A stretch of 64,000 nt of DNA from NCBI RefSeq assembly GCF_002095575.1, contig NZ_MLJJ01000009.1, forward strand, positions 59,858-123,857, in the 5' to 3' direction. Positions 8,387-17,793 of this stretch are shown here, one piece after another. The notes below the pieces were generated by a model that saw nothing but the letters and a program-made list of their open reading frames with translations, was not told the origin of the DNA and ran no database searches. Origin of the DNA: Pantoea septica. GTDB taxonomy: Bacteria > Pseudomonadota > Gammaproteobacteria > Enterobacterales > Enterobacteriaceae. Position 1 is the first letter of the stretch; each line of letters begins with the position of its first letter. The position numbers were made by a program, and so were the translations under genes.

Positions 8387-9343
8387 ATGAACCGATACAT
8401 GCTGTTCCTGATCGCCCGGCGCACAGGCGCCGGCATCCTGACGTTGCTTATCGTCTCGGCGGTGGTGTTCTTTATCACCAGCCTGCTGCCGGGCGATGCG
8501 GCGCAGATGATCCTCGGGCAAAACGCCACGCCGGAGACGGTGGCGGCGCTGCGCGCTCAGCTTGGGCTGGATCAGCCGCTGCTGCTGCGCTACTTCAGCT
8601 GGCTGGGCGGCATGCTGCAGGGCGACTTCGGCACCTCGTTCGCCAGCCACCTGCCGGTGATGCAGCTGGTGGCGCAGCGTATTCCCGCCACCTTCGAGCT
8701 GGCGGCGATCACCACGCTGATCTGCGTGCCGCTGGCGCTGCTGATCGGCATAACGGCAGCCATGACGCGCGGCTCTCTGCTGGATCGCGTGCTGGTGATC
8801 GGCACCATGGCGACGGTGGCGGTGCCGGAGTTTCTGGTGGCGACGGTAGCGGTGCTGATCTTCGCGGTGAAGCTGCACTGGGTATCGGCCATGTCCTTCG
8901 GCTCGCCCAATATGGATCTGGTCAGCTATCTGAAAGCCTACGCGCTGCCGGTGCTGACGCTCTGCTGCGTGCTGGTGGCGCAGATGGCGCGCATGACGCG
9001 CGCCGCCATTATCAACCAGCTCGACAGCCCCTGGCTGGAGATGGCGCTGCTGAAAGGCGTATCGCCGCTGCGCGCCGTGCTGCGTCACGCCTTGCCTAAC
9101 GCGGTCGGCCCTATCGCCAACGCTATTTCGCTCAGCCTGTCCTATCTGTTCGGCGGCGTCATCATTATCGAAACCATCTTCAGCTATCCCGGCCTCGCCA
9201 GCCAGCTGGTGGATGCGGTCAGCAACCGCGATCTGCCGGTGGTGCAGTTCTGCGTGATGCTGTTCGCCGGCTGCTACCTGCTGCTGCTGCTGCTGGCCGA
9301 CGTGCTGACCATCGCCTTCAACCCGAAATGGAGAAGCGCATGA
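8387..9343 (+). CDS. ABC transporter permease, DppB type
   Basis: A 318-aa inner-membrane permease of the dipeptide/oligopeptide importer family with about six membrane helices. The first helix begins near residue 12 and is followed by the conserved periplasmic segment ending LGLDQPLLLRYFSWL. The EAA loop that contacts the ATPase is near residues 210-235 (LLKGVSPLRAVLRHALPNA). The gene starts 24 bases after the binding protein and its stop overlaps the next start as ATGA, which indicates translational coupling. Confidence 0.9.
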   Translation: MNRYMLFLIARRTGAGILTLLIVSAVVFFITSLLPGDAAQMILGQNATPETVAALRAQLGLDQPLLLRYFSWLGGMLQGDFGTSFASHLPVMQLVAQRIPATFELAAITTLICVPLALLIGITAAMTRGSLLDRVLVIGTMATVAVPEFLVATVAVLIFAVKLHWVSAMSFGSPNMDLVSYLKAYALPVLTLCCVLVAQMARMTRAAIINQLDSPWLEMALLKGVSPLRAVLRHALPNAVGPIANAISLSLSYLFGGVIIIETIFSYPGLASQLVDAVSNRDLPVVQFCVMLFAGCYLLLLLLADVLTIAFNPKWRSA

Positions 9344-10188
9344 ATACCTTACTTCCCGTTCGTTTCTTTCAGTCGCTGTCGATCTCCGGGCGGCTCGGCC
9401 TGACGGTATCCGTTTTCTGGCTGCTGATGGCGCTGTTCGGCAACCAGCTGGCGCCGCACAACGTCGAAGATATCGGCGGCGGCCCGCTGTTCGGCGGCTT
9501 TACCGCCGATAACTGGCTCGGCACCGACGCGCTGGGGCGCGATATTCTCAGCCGCATTCTCTACGGCGCGAAGTTCTCCATCGGCCTGGCGCTGGGCGCG
9601 GCGATCGGCGCCAGCCTGATCGGCACGCTGCTGGCGCTGCTGGCGGCGGTGACCGGCCGCTGGCTGGAGGAGATCCTTGGCCGCGTCAACGACGCCATGC
9701 TGGTGCTGCCGGGCAAGGTGCTGTCGCTGATGATCGTGGCGGTGTTCGGCTCTTCGCTGCCGATGCTGCTGCTCACTGCCATCTTCACCTACTGGCCGGG
9801 CGCGTTCCGCATCGCCTTCGCCATGGCGGGCAGCCTGCGCAATATGGACTACGTGCGCGCCTCGCGGCTGCGCGGCGAAAGCCGCTGGTACGTCGCCATG
9901 CACGATATTCTGCCCAATATGGTGCACCCGATGCTGGCGGACTTCGGCCTGCGCTTCGTCTATATCGTGCTGCTGCTGAGCGGCCTGAGCTTTCTCGGCC
10001 TCGGCGTCCAGCCGCCCTATGCCGACTGGGGCACTTTGGTGCGCGAAAACATTCAGGGGCTGTTTGACGGCTCGCCGGCGGTGCTGATGCCTGCGCTGGC
10101 CATCGCCAGCCTGACCATCGGCGCCAACCTGTTTATCGACAGCCTGCAACAGATGCGTCCGCTGACGCTGGCGAAGGAGGGCGTATGA
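9340..10188 (+). CDS. ABC transporter permease, DppC type
   Basis: A 282-aa partner permease. The N-terminal segment ending in WLGTDALGRDILSRILYGAK is the signature of DppC/OppC proteins, and the EAA loop near residues 175-200 (YVRASRLRGESRWYVAMHDI) is intact. The start is the ATG sharing bases with the stop of the preceding permease (ATGA), with GGAG just upstream. An ATG 12 bases earlier is possible but has a poorer ribosome binding site. It ends in a second ATGA overlap with the ATPase gene. Confidence 0.9.
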   Translation: MNTLLPVRFFQSLSISGRLGLTVSVFWLLMALFGNQLAPHNVEDIGGGPLFGGFTADNWLGTDALGRDILSRILYGAKFSIGLALGAAIGASLIGTLLALLAAVTGRWLEEILGRVNDAMLVLPGKVLSLMIVAVFGSSLPMLLLTAIFTYWPGAFRIAFAMAGSLRNMDYVRASRLRGESRWYVAMHDILPNMVHPMLADFGLRFVYIVLLLSGLSFLGLGVQPPYADWGTLVRENIQGLFDGSPAVLMPALAIASLTIGANLFIDSLQQMRPLTLAKEGV

Positions 10189-11849
10189 ACGTGATGCCGC
10201 ATACCGCAATGCCAGCGATCTCGGTGGAGAATCTGCGCGTTACGGCGCAGAGCGACAAGGGCGACCCGATCGATCTGGTATCAGATATCCGTTTTACCGT
10301 GCAGAAAGGGGAAGTGCTCGCCCTGATTGGCGAATCGGGATCGGGGAAAACCACCGTCGCCATGGCGCTAATGGGCTATGCCCGTCCCGGCTGCCGCATC
10401 GCCGAGGGCAATATTCACGTGGCGGGTGTCGACGTTAACAGCCTGAGCCCGCAGCAGCTGCGCGAATTTCGCGGCAACAACGTCGCCTATATCGCCCAGA
10501 GCGCCGCCGCCTCGTTCAACCCCGGCATGAAGATCATCGATCAGGTGATCGAACCGGTGGTGATCCACGGCACCATGACGCGCAAAGCGGCGAAAGCCAA
10601 AGCGGTGGCGCTATTCCGCGAGCTGGCGCTGCCCAATCCCGACACCATCGGCGACCGCTGGCCCCATCAGGTGTCCGGCGGGCAGCTGCAGCGCCTGATG
10701 ACCGCCATGGCGCTGATCGGCGATCCCGACGTGGTGATCCTCGACGAGCCGACCACCGCGCTCGACGTCACGACGCAGGTGGAAGTGCTGAAGGCCTTTC
10801 GTCGCGTGGTGGCGCAGCGCGGCGTCACCGCCATCTACGTCAGCCACGATCTGGCGGTGGTGGCGCAGATGGCGGACCGCATTCTGGTGCTGCTGCGCGG
10901 GCAGATCGCCGAGTACGGCACCACCGAACGGCTGATCGGCGCGCCGCAGGCGGACTACACGCGGCTGCTGATGAACGCGGCGCGGCAGCAAGAGCGCCCC
11001 AGCCCGTGGCGCGCGGAGAGCGGCGAGCTCCAGCCGCTGCTGGAGGTGCGCGACCTCAGCGCTGGCTACGGCCCGCGCGGCAGCGACGGCCAGCCGAAAA
11101 TCCGCATTCTGGAGGAGATCAACCTCAGGCTGTGGAAAGGGCAGGCGATCGGCATCATCGGCGAGTCGGGATCGGGCAAAACTACCCTGGCGCACGCCAT
11201 CGCCGGGCTTAACGCGCCCTGCCACGGCCATATGCTGTTCAACGGCCACTATATCGCGGGCGACATGCACAAGCGGCCTGACAACGAGCTGCGCCGCATT
11301 CAGTATGTGTTTCAAATGGCGGACACCGCGCTGAATCCGGCGCACAGCGTCGAGCGCATCCTGTCGCGGCCGCTGGCGCTGTTTCACGGCCTGCGCGGCC
11401 AGGCGCTGACCCAGCGGCTGCATCAGCTGCTCGATCTGGTGAAGCTGCCGCGCAGCGTGCTGTGGCGGCGGCCCTGGGCGCTCTCCGGCGGGCAGAAGCA
11501 GCGCGTCAACCTGGCGCGTGCGCTGGCGGCGGAGCCGGATCTGATCCTGTGCGACGAAGTGACCTCGGCGCTCGACACCGTGGTCGCCGCGGCGGTGCTG
11601 GATCTCATCAGCGAGCTGCGGCGCGAGCTGGGCCTGTCGGTGCTCTTTATCAGCCACGACATGCACGCGGTGCGCGCGGTGTGCGACAACATCGTGGTGA
11701 TGAAGTCGGGACGTATCGTCACCCAGCTGGCGCGGGAGGATTACGACAAGCCCACCAGCGAGCTCTATTTCGAGCGTCTGAAGCGCGCGGTGCCGGAGCT
11801 GCGGCAGGGCTGGCTGGATGAGCACGAAGAGATTTTAAAGGCGGAATAG
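10185..11849 (+). CDS. ABC transporter ATP-binding protein, fused DppD-DppF type
   Basis: A 554-aa protein with two complete ABC ATPase domains in one chain. The Walker A motif GESGSGKTT occurs at residues 49-57 and again near 325-333. The signature is SGGQLQR in the first half and SGGQKQR in the second, and each half has a Walker B with a following catalytic Glu or equivalent (ILDEP; the second reads ILCDEVTSALD). It energises the importer encoded by the three preceding genes. Fused DppDF proteins are well known (GsiA, YejF). A hairpin overlaps the stop codon. Confidence 0.9.
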   Translation: MNVMPHTAMPAISVENLRVTAQSDKGDPIDLVSDIRFTVQKGEVLALIGESGSGKTTVAMALMGYARPGCRIAEGNIHVAGVDVNSLSPQQLREFRGNNVAYIAQSAAASFNPGMKIIDQVIEPVVIHGTMTRKAAKAKAVALFRELALPNPDTIGDRWPHQVSGGQLQRLMTAMALIGDPDVVILDEPTTALDVTTQVEVLKAFRRVVAQRGVTAIYVSHDLAVVAQMADRILVLLRGQIAEYGTTERLIGAPQADYTRLLMNAARQQERPSPWRAESGELQPLLEVRDLSAGYGPRGSDGQPKIRILEEINLRLWKGQAIGIIGESGSGKTTLAHAIAGLNAPCHGHMLFNGHYIAGDMHKRPDNELRRIQYVFQMADTALNPAHSVERILSRPLALFHGLRGQALTQRLHQLLDLVKLPRSVLWRRPWALSGGQKQRVNLARALAAEPDLILCDEVTSALDTVVAAAVLDLISELRRELGLSVLFISHDMHAVRAVCDNIVVMKSGRIVTQLAREDYDKPTSELYFERLKRAVPELRQGWLDEHEEILKAE

Positions 11850-11870
11850 GGCTATCTTGCTTGCCCTATT
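11845..11870 (+). promoter_or_regulatory. Hairpin spanning the stop codon of the fused ATPase gene
   Basis: AATAGGGC at 11845-11852 pairs perfectly with GCCCTATT at 11863-11870 across a 10-base loop. The stem contains the TAG stop. No T-tract follows, so it is more likely an RNA-stability or partial-attenuation element in the 116-base gap before the next gene than a full terminator. Confidence 0.45.
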
Positions 11871-11965
11871 GTCCCCGGGCGGTGCGCTGGCCGCGAACAA
11901 GCCGGCTGCGCAAATAATGCCCTGACAGGGTGCGCTTTTCACTGCAAAAAAGAGGTATCAACGCT

Positions 11966-13297
11966 ATGCCCGCTCCACTCCGCTATGTACAGGACAGCGC
12001 CGACTTTCCCGACGCCGTTGATGTGGTGATTATCGGCGCCGGTATCGCCGGGGCCGCCGCGGCCTGGGAACTGACCAAAAAAGGGCTGAAGGTGGCGCTG
12101 CTGGAGAAAGGCCTGGTCGGGGCCGAACAGTCGAGCCGCAACTGGGGCTGGTGCCGCCAGCAGAACCGCGACGAGCGCGAGCTGCCGCTGATCGTCTACG
12201 CGCTCCAGCGCTGGGGCGAACTGGGCGAGGAGACCGGGGAGGAGCTGGGCTTTCGCCGCAGCGGGCTGATCTACGCGACGCGCAGCGAGGCGGATATCGC
12301 CGCGTGGGAGCGCTGGAACCGCATGGCGAAAAATTACGATGTGCAGAGCGAGATCCTGACGGCGGATCGGGCGAAGGCGATGACGCCCGGCAGCACCTCG
12401 CGCTGGCTCGGCGGCGTCTCGTCGCCTGGCGACGGCCACGCCGAACCGCGCCTGGCCGCGCCTGGCCTGGCGATTGCCGCCCAGCGTCTCGGCGCGCGGG
12501 TATTCCAGCAGTGCGCGGTGCGCGGGCTGGACATTGCCGCCGGTCGCGTCAGCGGCGTCTGGACCGAGCGCGGCCTGATCAAAACCAGCCGGGTGATCTG
12601 CGCGGCGGGCGCGTGGACCTCGATGTTCTGCCGCCGGCACGGCATCGACCTGCCGCTCGGCAACGTTATCGGCACCGCGTTTCGCACCCGGCCCATCGCG
12701 CAGGCGATCACCGTGCCGCTCTATACGCCTGGCTTCGCCTGCCGTCCGCAGCTCGACGGCAGCTATACCGTCTCCGTGTCGGGGCGTGGCCGCCTGGAGC
12801 CGAGCGCGCAGGGCATCCGCTATGCGCGGCATTTCTATCCTGTTTTTAAGAGCCGCCGTAAAAATCTGCGCCTGAACCTGGGGCTGACCCCCTTTTTCCA
12901 CGGCCCGGAAGCGCTCGGCGGCTGGGCCTTCGATCGCGAATCGCCGTTTGAGCGCGCGCGCATTCTCGATCCCGCTGCCGACGCGGCGACCGTGCAGGCG
13001 GGTCTGGACGCGATGCGCAACGAATATCCGGCGCTGGCGGGCATTAAGCTGGCGCAGGCCTGGGGCGGCATGATCGACAGCACGCCCGACGCCATTCCGG
13101 TGATTTCCACCGTGGCGCAGCTGCCGGGCCTGGTGCTGTCGGCCGGCTACAGCGCGCACGGCTTCGGCATCGGGCCCGGGGCGGGGCGGCTCGCCGCCGA
13201 TCTCGCCGCCAGCGACGCGCCGATTGTCGACCCTACCCCTTATCGCTACAGCCGTCTGGTCGACGGCAGCGCACTTGAAACGCCTGGCATGATGTAA
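11966..13297 (+). CDS. FAD-dependent amino-acid dehydrogenase/oxidase (DadA-like)
   Basis: A 443-aa flavoprotein of the DAO superfamily with VVIIGAGIAGAAAAWEL at about residues 20-36 for FAD binding and a C-terminal FAD contact GYSAHGFGIGP. The NWGWCRQQNRDERELPL segment resembles D-amino-acid dehydrogenases and other N-substituted amino-acid oxidases. It is distinct in sequence from the oxidase at 5453-6730, so the operon encodes two different FAD enzymes. The start is the ATG after GAGGT; the in-frame ATG 36 bases upstream lies in the inter-operon hairpin region. Substrate unknown. Confidence 0.8.
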   Translation: MPAPLRYVQDSADFPDAVDVVIIGAGIAGAAAAWELTKKGLKVALLEKGLVGAEQSSRNWGWCRQQNRDERELPLIVYALQRWGELGEETGEELGFRRSGLIYATRSEADIAAWERWNRMAKNYDVQSEILTADRAKAMTPGSTSRWLGGVSSPGDGHAEPRLAAPGLAIAAQRLGARVFQQCAVRGLDIAAGRVSGVWTERGLIKTSRVICAAGAWTSMFCRRHGIDLPLGNVIGTAFRTRPIAQAITVPLYTPGFACRPQLDGSYTVSVSGRGRLEPSAQGIRYARHFYPVFKSRRKNLRLNLGLTPFFHGPEALGGWAFDRESPFERARILDPAADAATVQAGLDAMRNEYPALAGIKLAQAWGGMIDSTPDAIPVISTVAQLPGLVLSAGYSAHGFGIGPGAGRLAADLAASDAPIVDPTPYRYSRLVDGSALETPGMM

Positions 13298-13307
13298 GGA
13301 GCAACGC

Positions 13308-14156
13308 ATGACCACAACTTTTCGCGCCATGAACGCGCACGATATCGAATTCTGCTACGCCATGACGCAGCAGCTGAAGTGGCCGCACCGCCGCGAGGAC
13401 TGGCAGCAGGCGATGGCCCTGGGCGAGGGCGTCGTGATAGAGGAACAGGGCAGGCTGCTCGGCAGCGCCATCCTCTGGCGCTGGGGCGAACGCGCCGCCA
13501 CCATTGGGCTAGTGATCGTGGATGGCCAGCAGCAGGGGCGCGGCCTGGGCAAGCAGCTGATGCTGACCCTGCTGGAAAAAGTGCCCGACTATAACGTGCG
13601 GCTGCACGCCACCGAGATGGGCAAAGGGCTGTATGAAAAGCTCGGCTTTGTGACGACCGGGCAGATTCTTCAGCACCAGACGCGGGCGCTGGAGGCGGTG
13701 CCGCCCGTGGCTCTGCCGACGGGATTAACGCTGCGCCGCGCGCAGGCGCAGGATGCGCCTCTTCTCACCGCCCTCGACCAGCAGGCGCACGGCATGCTGC
13801 GTCCGCAGCTGATCGATCACCTGATTAACCAGCATCAGACGGTGCTGCTGGCAGACGCGCAGGGCGACATCCGCGGTTTCGCCAGCCTGCGCCGCTTCGG
13901 TCACGGCTGGGCGATTGGGCCGGTTATCGCGCAGGATTTCCCGACAGCGCAGGCGCTGGTCGCCTCGCTGATGCAGGGCCTGCGCGGCGAATTCGTCCGT
14001 ATCGACACCGACGCCGCGCTGCCGCTCGCCCCCTGGCTCGCCACGCTCGGCCTGGCGCAGGTCGATAACCCCACCACCATGGTGCGCGGCACGCCCTGGA
14101 CGCCGCCAGCGGGCGGCATGCAGGCGTTCGGCCTGATGACGCAGGCGATGGCCTGA
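13308..14156 (+). CDS. GNAT acetyltransferase with a C-terminal extension
   Basis: A 282-aa protein. Residues 1 to about 130 form a GNAT acetyl-CoA-binding fold with motif A as VDGQQQGRGLGKQLM near residues 65-80. The C-terminal half resembles the second, degenerate acetyltransferase-like domain seen in two-domain GNATs (YitH/Acetyltransf_18 type). It starts 10 bases after the FAD enzyme gene and its stop overlaps the next start by one base. In this setting it may acetylate an amine intermediate that the M20 hydrolase two genes on could deacylate; this is inference. Confidence 0.75.
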   Translation: MTTTFRAMNAHDIEFCYAMTQQLKWPHRREDWQQAMALGEGVVIEEQGRLLGSAILWRWGERAATIGLVIVDGQQQGRGLGKQLMLTLLEKVPDYNVRLHATEMGKGLYEKLGFVTTGQILQHQTRALEAVPPVALPTGLTLRRAQAQDAPLLTALDQQAHGMLRPQLIDHLINQHQTVLLADAQGDIRGFASLRRFGHGWAIGPVIAQDFPTAQALVASLMQGLRGEFVRIDTDAALPLAPWLATLGLAQVDNPTTMVRGTPWTPPAGGMQAFGLMTQAMA

Positions 14157-15082
14157 TGCATATCCTCTATAAATCGGATCCCCGGCGCGGCGCGCTGTGG
14201 CAGCAGTGGCTGGCGCAGCACGCGCCCGATATTCACCTGCATCTCTGGCCCGACATCGGCGACCCGCTGGCCGTGGAGATGCTGATCGCCTGGCAGCCGC
14301 CGGAGAAGCTGATGGCGACCTTTCCCAACTTGCAAGCGCTGCTGTCGGTAGGGGCGGGCGCGGATCAGTTCGATCTCGCCGCCTTGCCGCCCGACCTGCC
14401 GGTGGTGCGCATGATTGAGCCGGGGCTGACGCAGGGCATGGTGGAGTACGTCACTTTCGCGGTGCTCGGCATCCATCGCGATATGGTGCGCTATCTCCAA
14501 CAGCAGCGCGAAGCGAGCTGGCAGGCGCACAGCGTCACGCCCGCCGCCGCGCGCCGGGTCGGCGTGATGGGGCTGGGCGAGCTGGGCCAGGCGGCGCTGC
14601 GGCAGCTGGTCTCGCTCGGTTTCGACTGCGCAGGCTGGAGCCGGACGTCGCGCCAGCTCGATGGCGTGCGGTGCTTTCACGGCGCAGCGCAGCTGGGCGA
14701 CTTTCTGGCGTGCTGCGACATTCTGGTCTGCTTGCTGCCGTTAACGGCCGAGACGCGCGGCCTGCTTAACCGCGATCTGTTTGCGCAGTTGCCGCCCGGC
14801 GCGGCGCTGGTGCAGGCGGGACGCGGCGCACAGCTTAATCATGCCGATCTGCTGGCGGCCCTCGACAGCGGCCGGCTCGGCGCGGCGGTGATCGACGTGA
14901 CCGATCCCGAACCGCTGCCGCCGTCGCATCCTTTCTGGCGTCATCCCGCCGTCTGGCTGACGCCGCACATTGCCAGCCAGACGCAAAACGAGAGCGCCGT
15001 CGCCGCGCTGCTGGAAAACCTGCGTCGCTATCAGCGCGGCGAGCCGATGATCGGCCTTATCGACCGCGCGCGAGGTTACTGA
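14156..15082 (+). CDS. D-2-hydroxyacid dehydrogenase (GhrA-like)
   Basis: A 308-aa NAD(P)-dependent D-isomer 2-hydroxyacid dehydrogenase. The nucleotide-binding GLGELGQ motif is near residues 141-147, and the catalytic His lies in LTPHIASQT near residue 270. The overall pattern follows glyoxylate/hydroxypyruvate reductase A of E. coli. Its ATG shares a base with the stop of the GNAT gene and its own stop overlaps the next start, so translation is coupled. It may reduce a 2-oxoacid released by the neighbouring oxidases or aminotransferase. Confidence 0.85.
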   Translation: MHILYKSDPRRGALWQQWLAQHAPDIHLHLWPDIGDPLAVEMLIAWQPPEKLMATFPNLQALLSVGAGADQFDLAALPPDLPVVRMIEPGLTQGMVEYVTFAVLGIHRDMVRYLQQQREASWQAHSVTPAAARRVGVMGLGELGQAALRQLVSLGFDCAGWSRTSRQLDGVRCFHGAAQLGDFLACCDILVCLLPLTAETRGLLNRDLFAQLPPGAALVQAGRGAQLNHADLLAALDSGRLGAAVIDVTDPEPLPPSHPFWRHPAVWLTPHIASQTQNESAVAALLENLRRYQRGEPMIGLIDRARGY

Positions 15083-16206
15083 TGGATATTGACTCTCTTA
15101 TCGCGCTGCGGCGCGATCTGCACGCCCACCCGGAACTCGGCTATCAGGAGAGGCGCACCAGCGACATCGTGGCGCGCTTTCTGCAGCAGCTCGGGCTCGA
15201 GGTCTATCGCGATATCGGCCAAACCGGCGTGGTCGGCGTGCTGAAGCGCGGCGACAGCCCGCGCGCTATTGGCCTGCGCGCCGATATGGACGCGCTGCCG
15301 ATGCAGGACCAGGGCGACGCGCCCTGGAAAAGCAGGACGGCGAACGTCTGTCACGCCTGCGGCCACGACGGCCATACCGTCATGCTGCTCGGCGCGGCGC
15401 GGCAGCTGGCGGAGGCGGGCGACTTCAACGGCACGATCTACTTTATCTTCCAGCCTGCAGAAGAGGGGATGGCGGGCGCGAAGGCGATGATCGACGACGG
15501 GTTGTTCAGCCGCTTTCCCTGCGAGACGGTCTACGCGCTGCATAACTGGCCGGAACTGCCGCTCGGCGAGGTGCAGACCCGTCCCGGCGCAATCATGGCG
15601 GCGGCGGATCGTTTCGATATTACGGTCAAAGGCGGCGGCGGCCATGCCGCGCAGCCGCATCTGACGCGCGACACGCTGCTGGCGGCGAGCGAGCTGGTGG
15701 TGCAGCTTAATACGCTGGTGGCGCGCGCTATCGATCCCTGCGAGGCGGCGCTGCTGAGCGTAACGCGCATGCAGGGCGGCTTTTCGCACAACATGATCCC
15801 GGCGGAAGCGTCGATTACCGGCACGGTGCGCACCTTTAGCCCGGCGGCGCAGGAGAGACTCGAAGCGCGGCTGCGCGATATGGCGCGCCACGTCACCGCC
15901 GCGCACGGGCTGCATGCGGAGGTCAGCTATCTGCGTTACTACCCGGCCACGATAAATAGCGAGGCGGAGGCGAACCTCGCCCTGGCGGCGCTCAGCGAGG
16001 CGGGGCTCAGCGCCAGCGTCGCGCGGCAGCCCGCGCTTACCTCGGAGGATTTTGCCTTTATGCTGCAGGCGAAACCCGGCGCCTATCTCTGGATCGGCTC
16101 CGCGCCTTCGCGGCCGCTGCACCACTCCGCCTACGACTTCAACGACGCGCTAATCCCTTATGGCGTGCGCGCCTGGACGGCGCTCGCCCGACGCGCGCTG
16201 CGTTAA
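15082..16206 (+). CDS. M20 family amidohydrolase/aminoacylase
   Basis: A 374-aa zinc hydrolase of the HipO/N-acyl-amino-acid amidohydrolase group. Metal-site and catalytic segments are visible: RADMDALP, HACGHDGHT near residue 90, PAEEGMAGAKAM near 130 and the dimerisation-domain segment GGGGHAAQPH near 190. It probably splits an amide bond in an N-acylated amino acid or similar conjugate. It is the last member of the tightly packed operon that starts at 3276. The gap to the next gene is 129 bases with no clear terminator. Confidence 0.85.
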   Translation: MDIDSLIALRRDLHAHPELGYQERRTSDIVARFLQQLGLEVYRDIGQTGVVGVLKRGDSPRAIGLRADMDALPMQDQGDAPWKSRTANVCHACGHDGHTVMLLGAARQLAEAGDFNGTIYFIFQPAEEGMAGAKAMIDDGLFSRFPCETVYALHNWPELPLGEVQTRPGAIMAAADRFDITVKGGGGHAAQPHLTRDTLLAASELVVQLNTLVARAIDPCEAALLSVTRMQGGFSHNMIPAEASITGTVRTFSPAAQERLEARLRDMARHVTAAHGLHAEVSYLRYYPATINSEAEANLALAALSEAGLSASVARQPALTSEDFAFMLQAKPGAYLWIGSAPSRPLHHSAYDFNDALIPYGVRAWTALARRALR

Positions 16207-16335
16207 GAAATTTCCCTGCTGAAAGGGCACGCATTTTAACAGGATATGCCGCAGCACTACCCATAACGGCAGCATGCGAAACCAGTGGGTTGCGATACTT
16301 GAGCCAACCGAACGTTACGTGGATGAGGTATAAAA

Positions 16336-17652
16336 ATGCAGAATGTCATGGCCGAACAACAGACCTATTCAGACAACAGTTTGCTGCTGGACGCGCGCGA
16401 GCAGAATGTGCCGCGCGGCGTGGTGACCGCCCATCCGCTGGTGATTGAGCGCGCCAGGGGCAGCGAAGTCTGGGACGTCGAGGGCAACCGCTATCTCGAC
16501 TTCGTCGGCGGTATCGGCGTGCTCAACGTCGGGCACAACCATCCGGCGGTGGTCAATGCGGTAACGCGCCAGCTGGGACTGGTCTCGCACGCCTGTTTTC
16601 AGGTCGTGGCCTATCCGGGCTATATCGAGCTGGCGCAGCGGCTTAATCAGCTGGTGGGCGGCGACGAAGCCTACAAGAGCGTCTTCTTTACCAGCGGCGC
16701 GGAGGCGGTAGAGAACGCGATTAAAATCGCCCGGGCGCACACCAATCGCTCCGGCGTGATCGCATTCGACGGCGCCTTTCACGGGCGTACGCTGCTGGGC
16801 GTGACCTTGACCGGTATGAGCCAGCCCTATAAGCAGAATTTTGGCCCGTTCCCGGCGGATATCTATCGACTGCCGTTTCCTAATCCGCTGCACGGCGTGA
16901 CGGAAGTGGACTGCCTGAAGGCGCTGGATCAGCTTTTCGCCGTGCAGATCGCGCCGGAGCGCGTGGCGGCGATCATCATCGAACCGGTGCAGGGCGACGG
17001 CGGCTTCCTGCCGGCCGGTCCGGCGTTTATGCAGGCGCTGCGCCGCATTACCGAGCAGCACGGCATCGTGCTGATCTGCGATGAAGTGCAGAGCGGCTTT
17101 GGCCGCACCGGCAAGATGTTCGCCTTCCAGCACCTTAATATCAAACCCGATCTGGTGACGGTCGCCAAAAGCCTCGGCGGCGGCCTGCCGATCTCCGGCG
17201 TGGTAGGCAAGGCGGCGATCATGGACGCCCCGACGCCGGGCGGCCTGGGCGGCACCTACGGCGGCAACGCGCTGGGCTGCGCGGCGGCGCTGGCGGTGCT
17301 CGATTTGCTGGAGCACGACAACCTGCTGGCGCGGGCGAATGTGCTTGGCGAACAGCTGCTGGCGCGGCTACAGCTGCTGGCTGAGAAGTACGCCTGCATC
17401 GGCGACGTGCGCGGCCTCGGGTTTATGCTGGCGGTAGAGATCCTCGATTTCGAAACCGGCAAGCCGGACGCCGCGCTGACGCAGAAGATCCTCGACAGCG
17501 CCTGCCAGGAAGGGCTGCTGCTGATCAAATGCGGCGTTCAGCGCAATGTGGTGCGCTTCCTGGCGCCGCTTGTCACCACGGACTCACAGCTGGAGGAGGC
17601 GCTGCATATCTTCGATATTGCGCTGGCGCGCGCAACCGGCCGTCTGGGCTGA
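16336..17652 (+). CDS. Class III PLP aminotransferase (GabT/PuuE-like)
   Basis: A 438-aa omega-aminotransferase. The PLP-binding Lys is about residue 278 in VAKSLGGGLPI, the CDEVQSGFGRTG segment binds the cofactor ring and TSGAEAVENAIK binds its phosphate. It most resembles 4-aminobutyrate aminotransferases, which convert GABA and 2-oxoglutarate to succinate semialdehyde and glutamate, the substrate of the gabD-like enzyme at 1443-2903. The ATG is preceded by GAGGT; an internal ATG (MAEQQT) four codons on is possible. A regulator gene of the Lrp family follows after 141 bases. Confidence 0.82.
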   Translation: MQNVMAEQQTYSDNSLLLDAREQNVPRGVVTAHPLVIERARGSEVWDVEGNRYLDFVGGIGVLNVGHNHPAVVNAVTRQLGLVSHACFQVVAYPGYIELAQRLNQLVGGDEAYKSVFFTSGAEAVENAIKIARAHTNRSGVIAFDGAFHGRTLLGVTLTGMSQPYKQNFGPFPADIYRLPFPNPLHGVTEVDCLKALDQLFAVQIAPERVAAIIIEPVQGDGGFLPAGPAFMQALRRITEQHGIVLICDEVQSGFGRTGKMFAFQHLNIKPDLVTVAKSLGGGLPISGVVGKAAIMDAPTPGGLGGTYGGNALGCAAALAVLDLLEHDNLLARANVLGEQLLARLQLLAEKYACIGDVRGLGFMLAVEILDFETGKPDAALTQKILDSACQEGLLLIKCGVQRNVVRFLAPLVTTDSQLEEALHIFDIALARATGRLG

Positions 17653-17704
17653 CGCTATCTTCCTCATTGATATTGCTGGAATAATTATAATTTTTCCTGA
17701 TGGA

Positions 17705-17718
17705 TAACGCGCGCGTTA
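17705..17718 (+). promoter_or_regulatory. 14-bp perfect palindrome upstream of the Lrp/AsnC gene
   Basis: TAACGCGCGCGTTA is a perfect inverted repeat 76 bases before the regulator's start codon, next to an AT-rich stretch (17680-17696) that could hold a promoter. Autoregulation by the Lrp-type protein is one possible meaning; no binding evidence. Confidence 0.3.
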
Positions 17719-17793
17719 CCGCTGGCGCTGGCGGCGCAAAGCGTGTTATACCATCAGCACGTCCTGCACAATTGGTTAACAATGAGGGGTGGT

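Noticed and set aside
6077..9088. A 1003-codon open frame on the minus strand opposite the FAD oxidase, binding protein and permease genes
   Set aside because: It is the antisense shadow of GC-rich genes: His/Arg/Gln/Ala-rich low-complexity translation, no family pattern, no ribosome binding site. The sense genes show full domain motifs. The same applies to the long antisense frames at 18976-20910, 20868-22886 and 22883-24823.
9340..11849. Fused two-domain ATPase as a novelty
   Set aside because: DppD-DppF fusions such as GsiA and YejF are well known.
16223..16240. GGGCACGCATTTTAAC upstream of the aminotransferase as a sigma-54 promoter
   Set aside because: The -24-like part fits but the required GC at -12 is AA.
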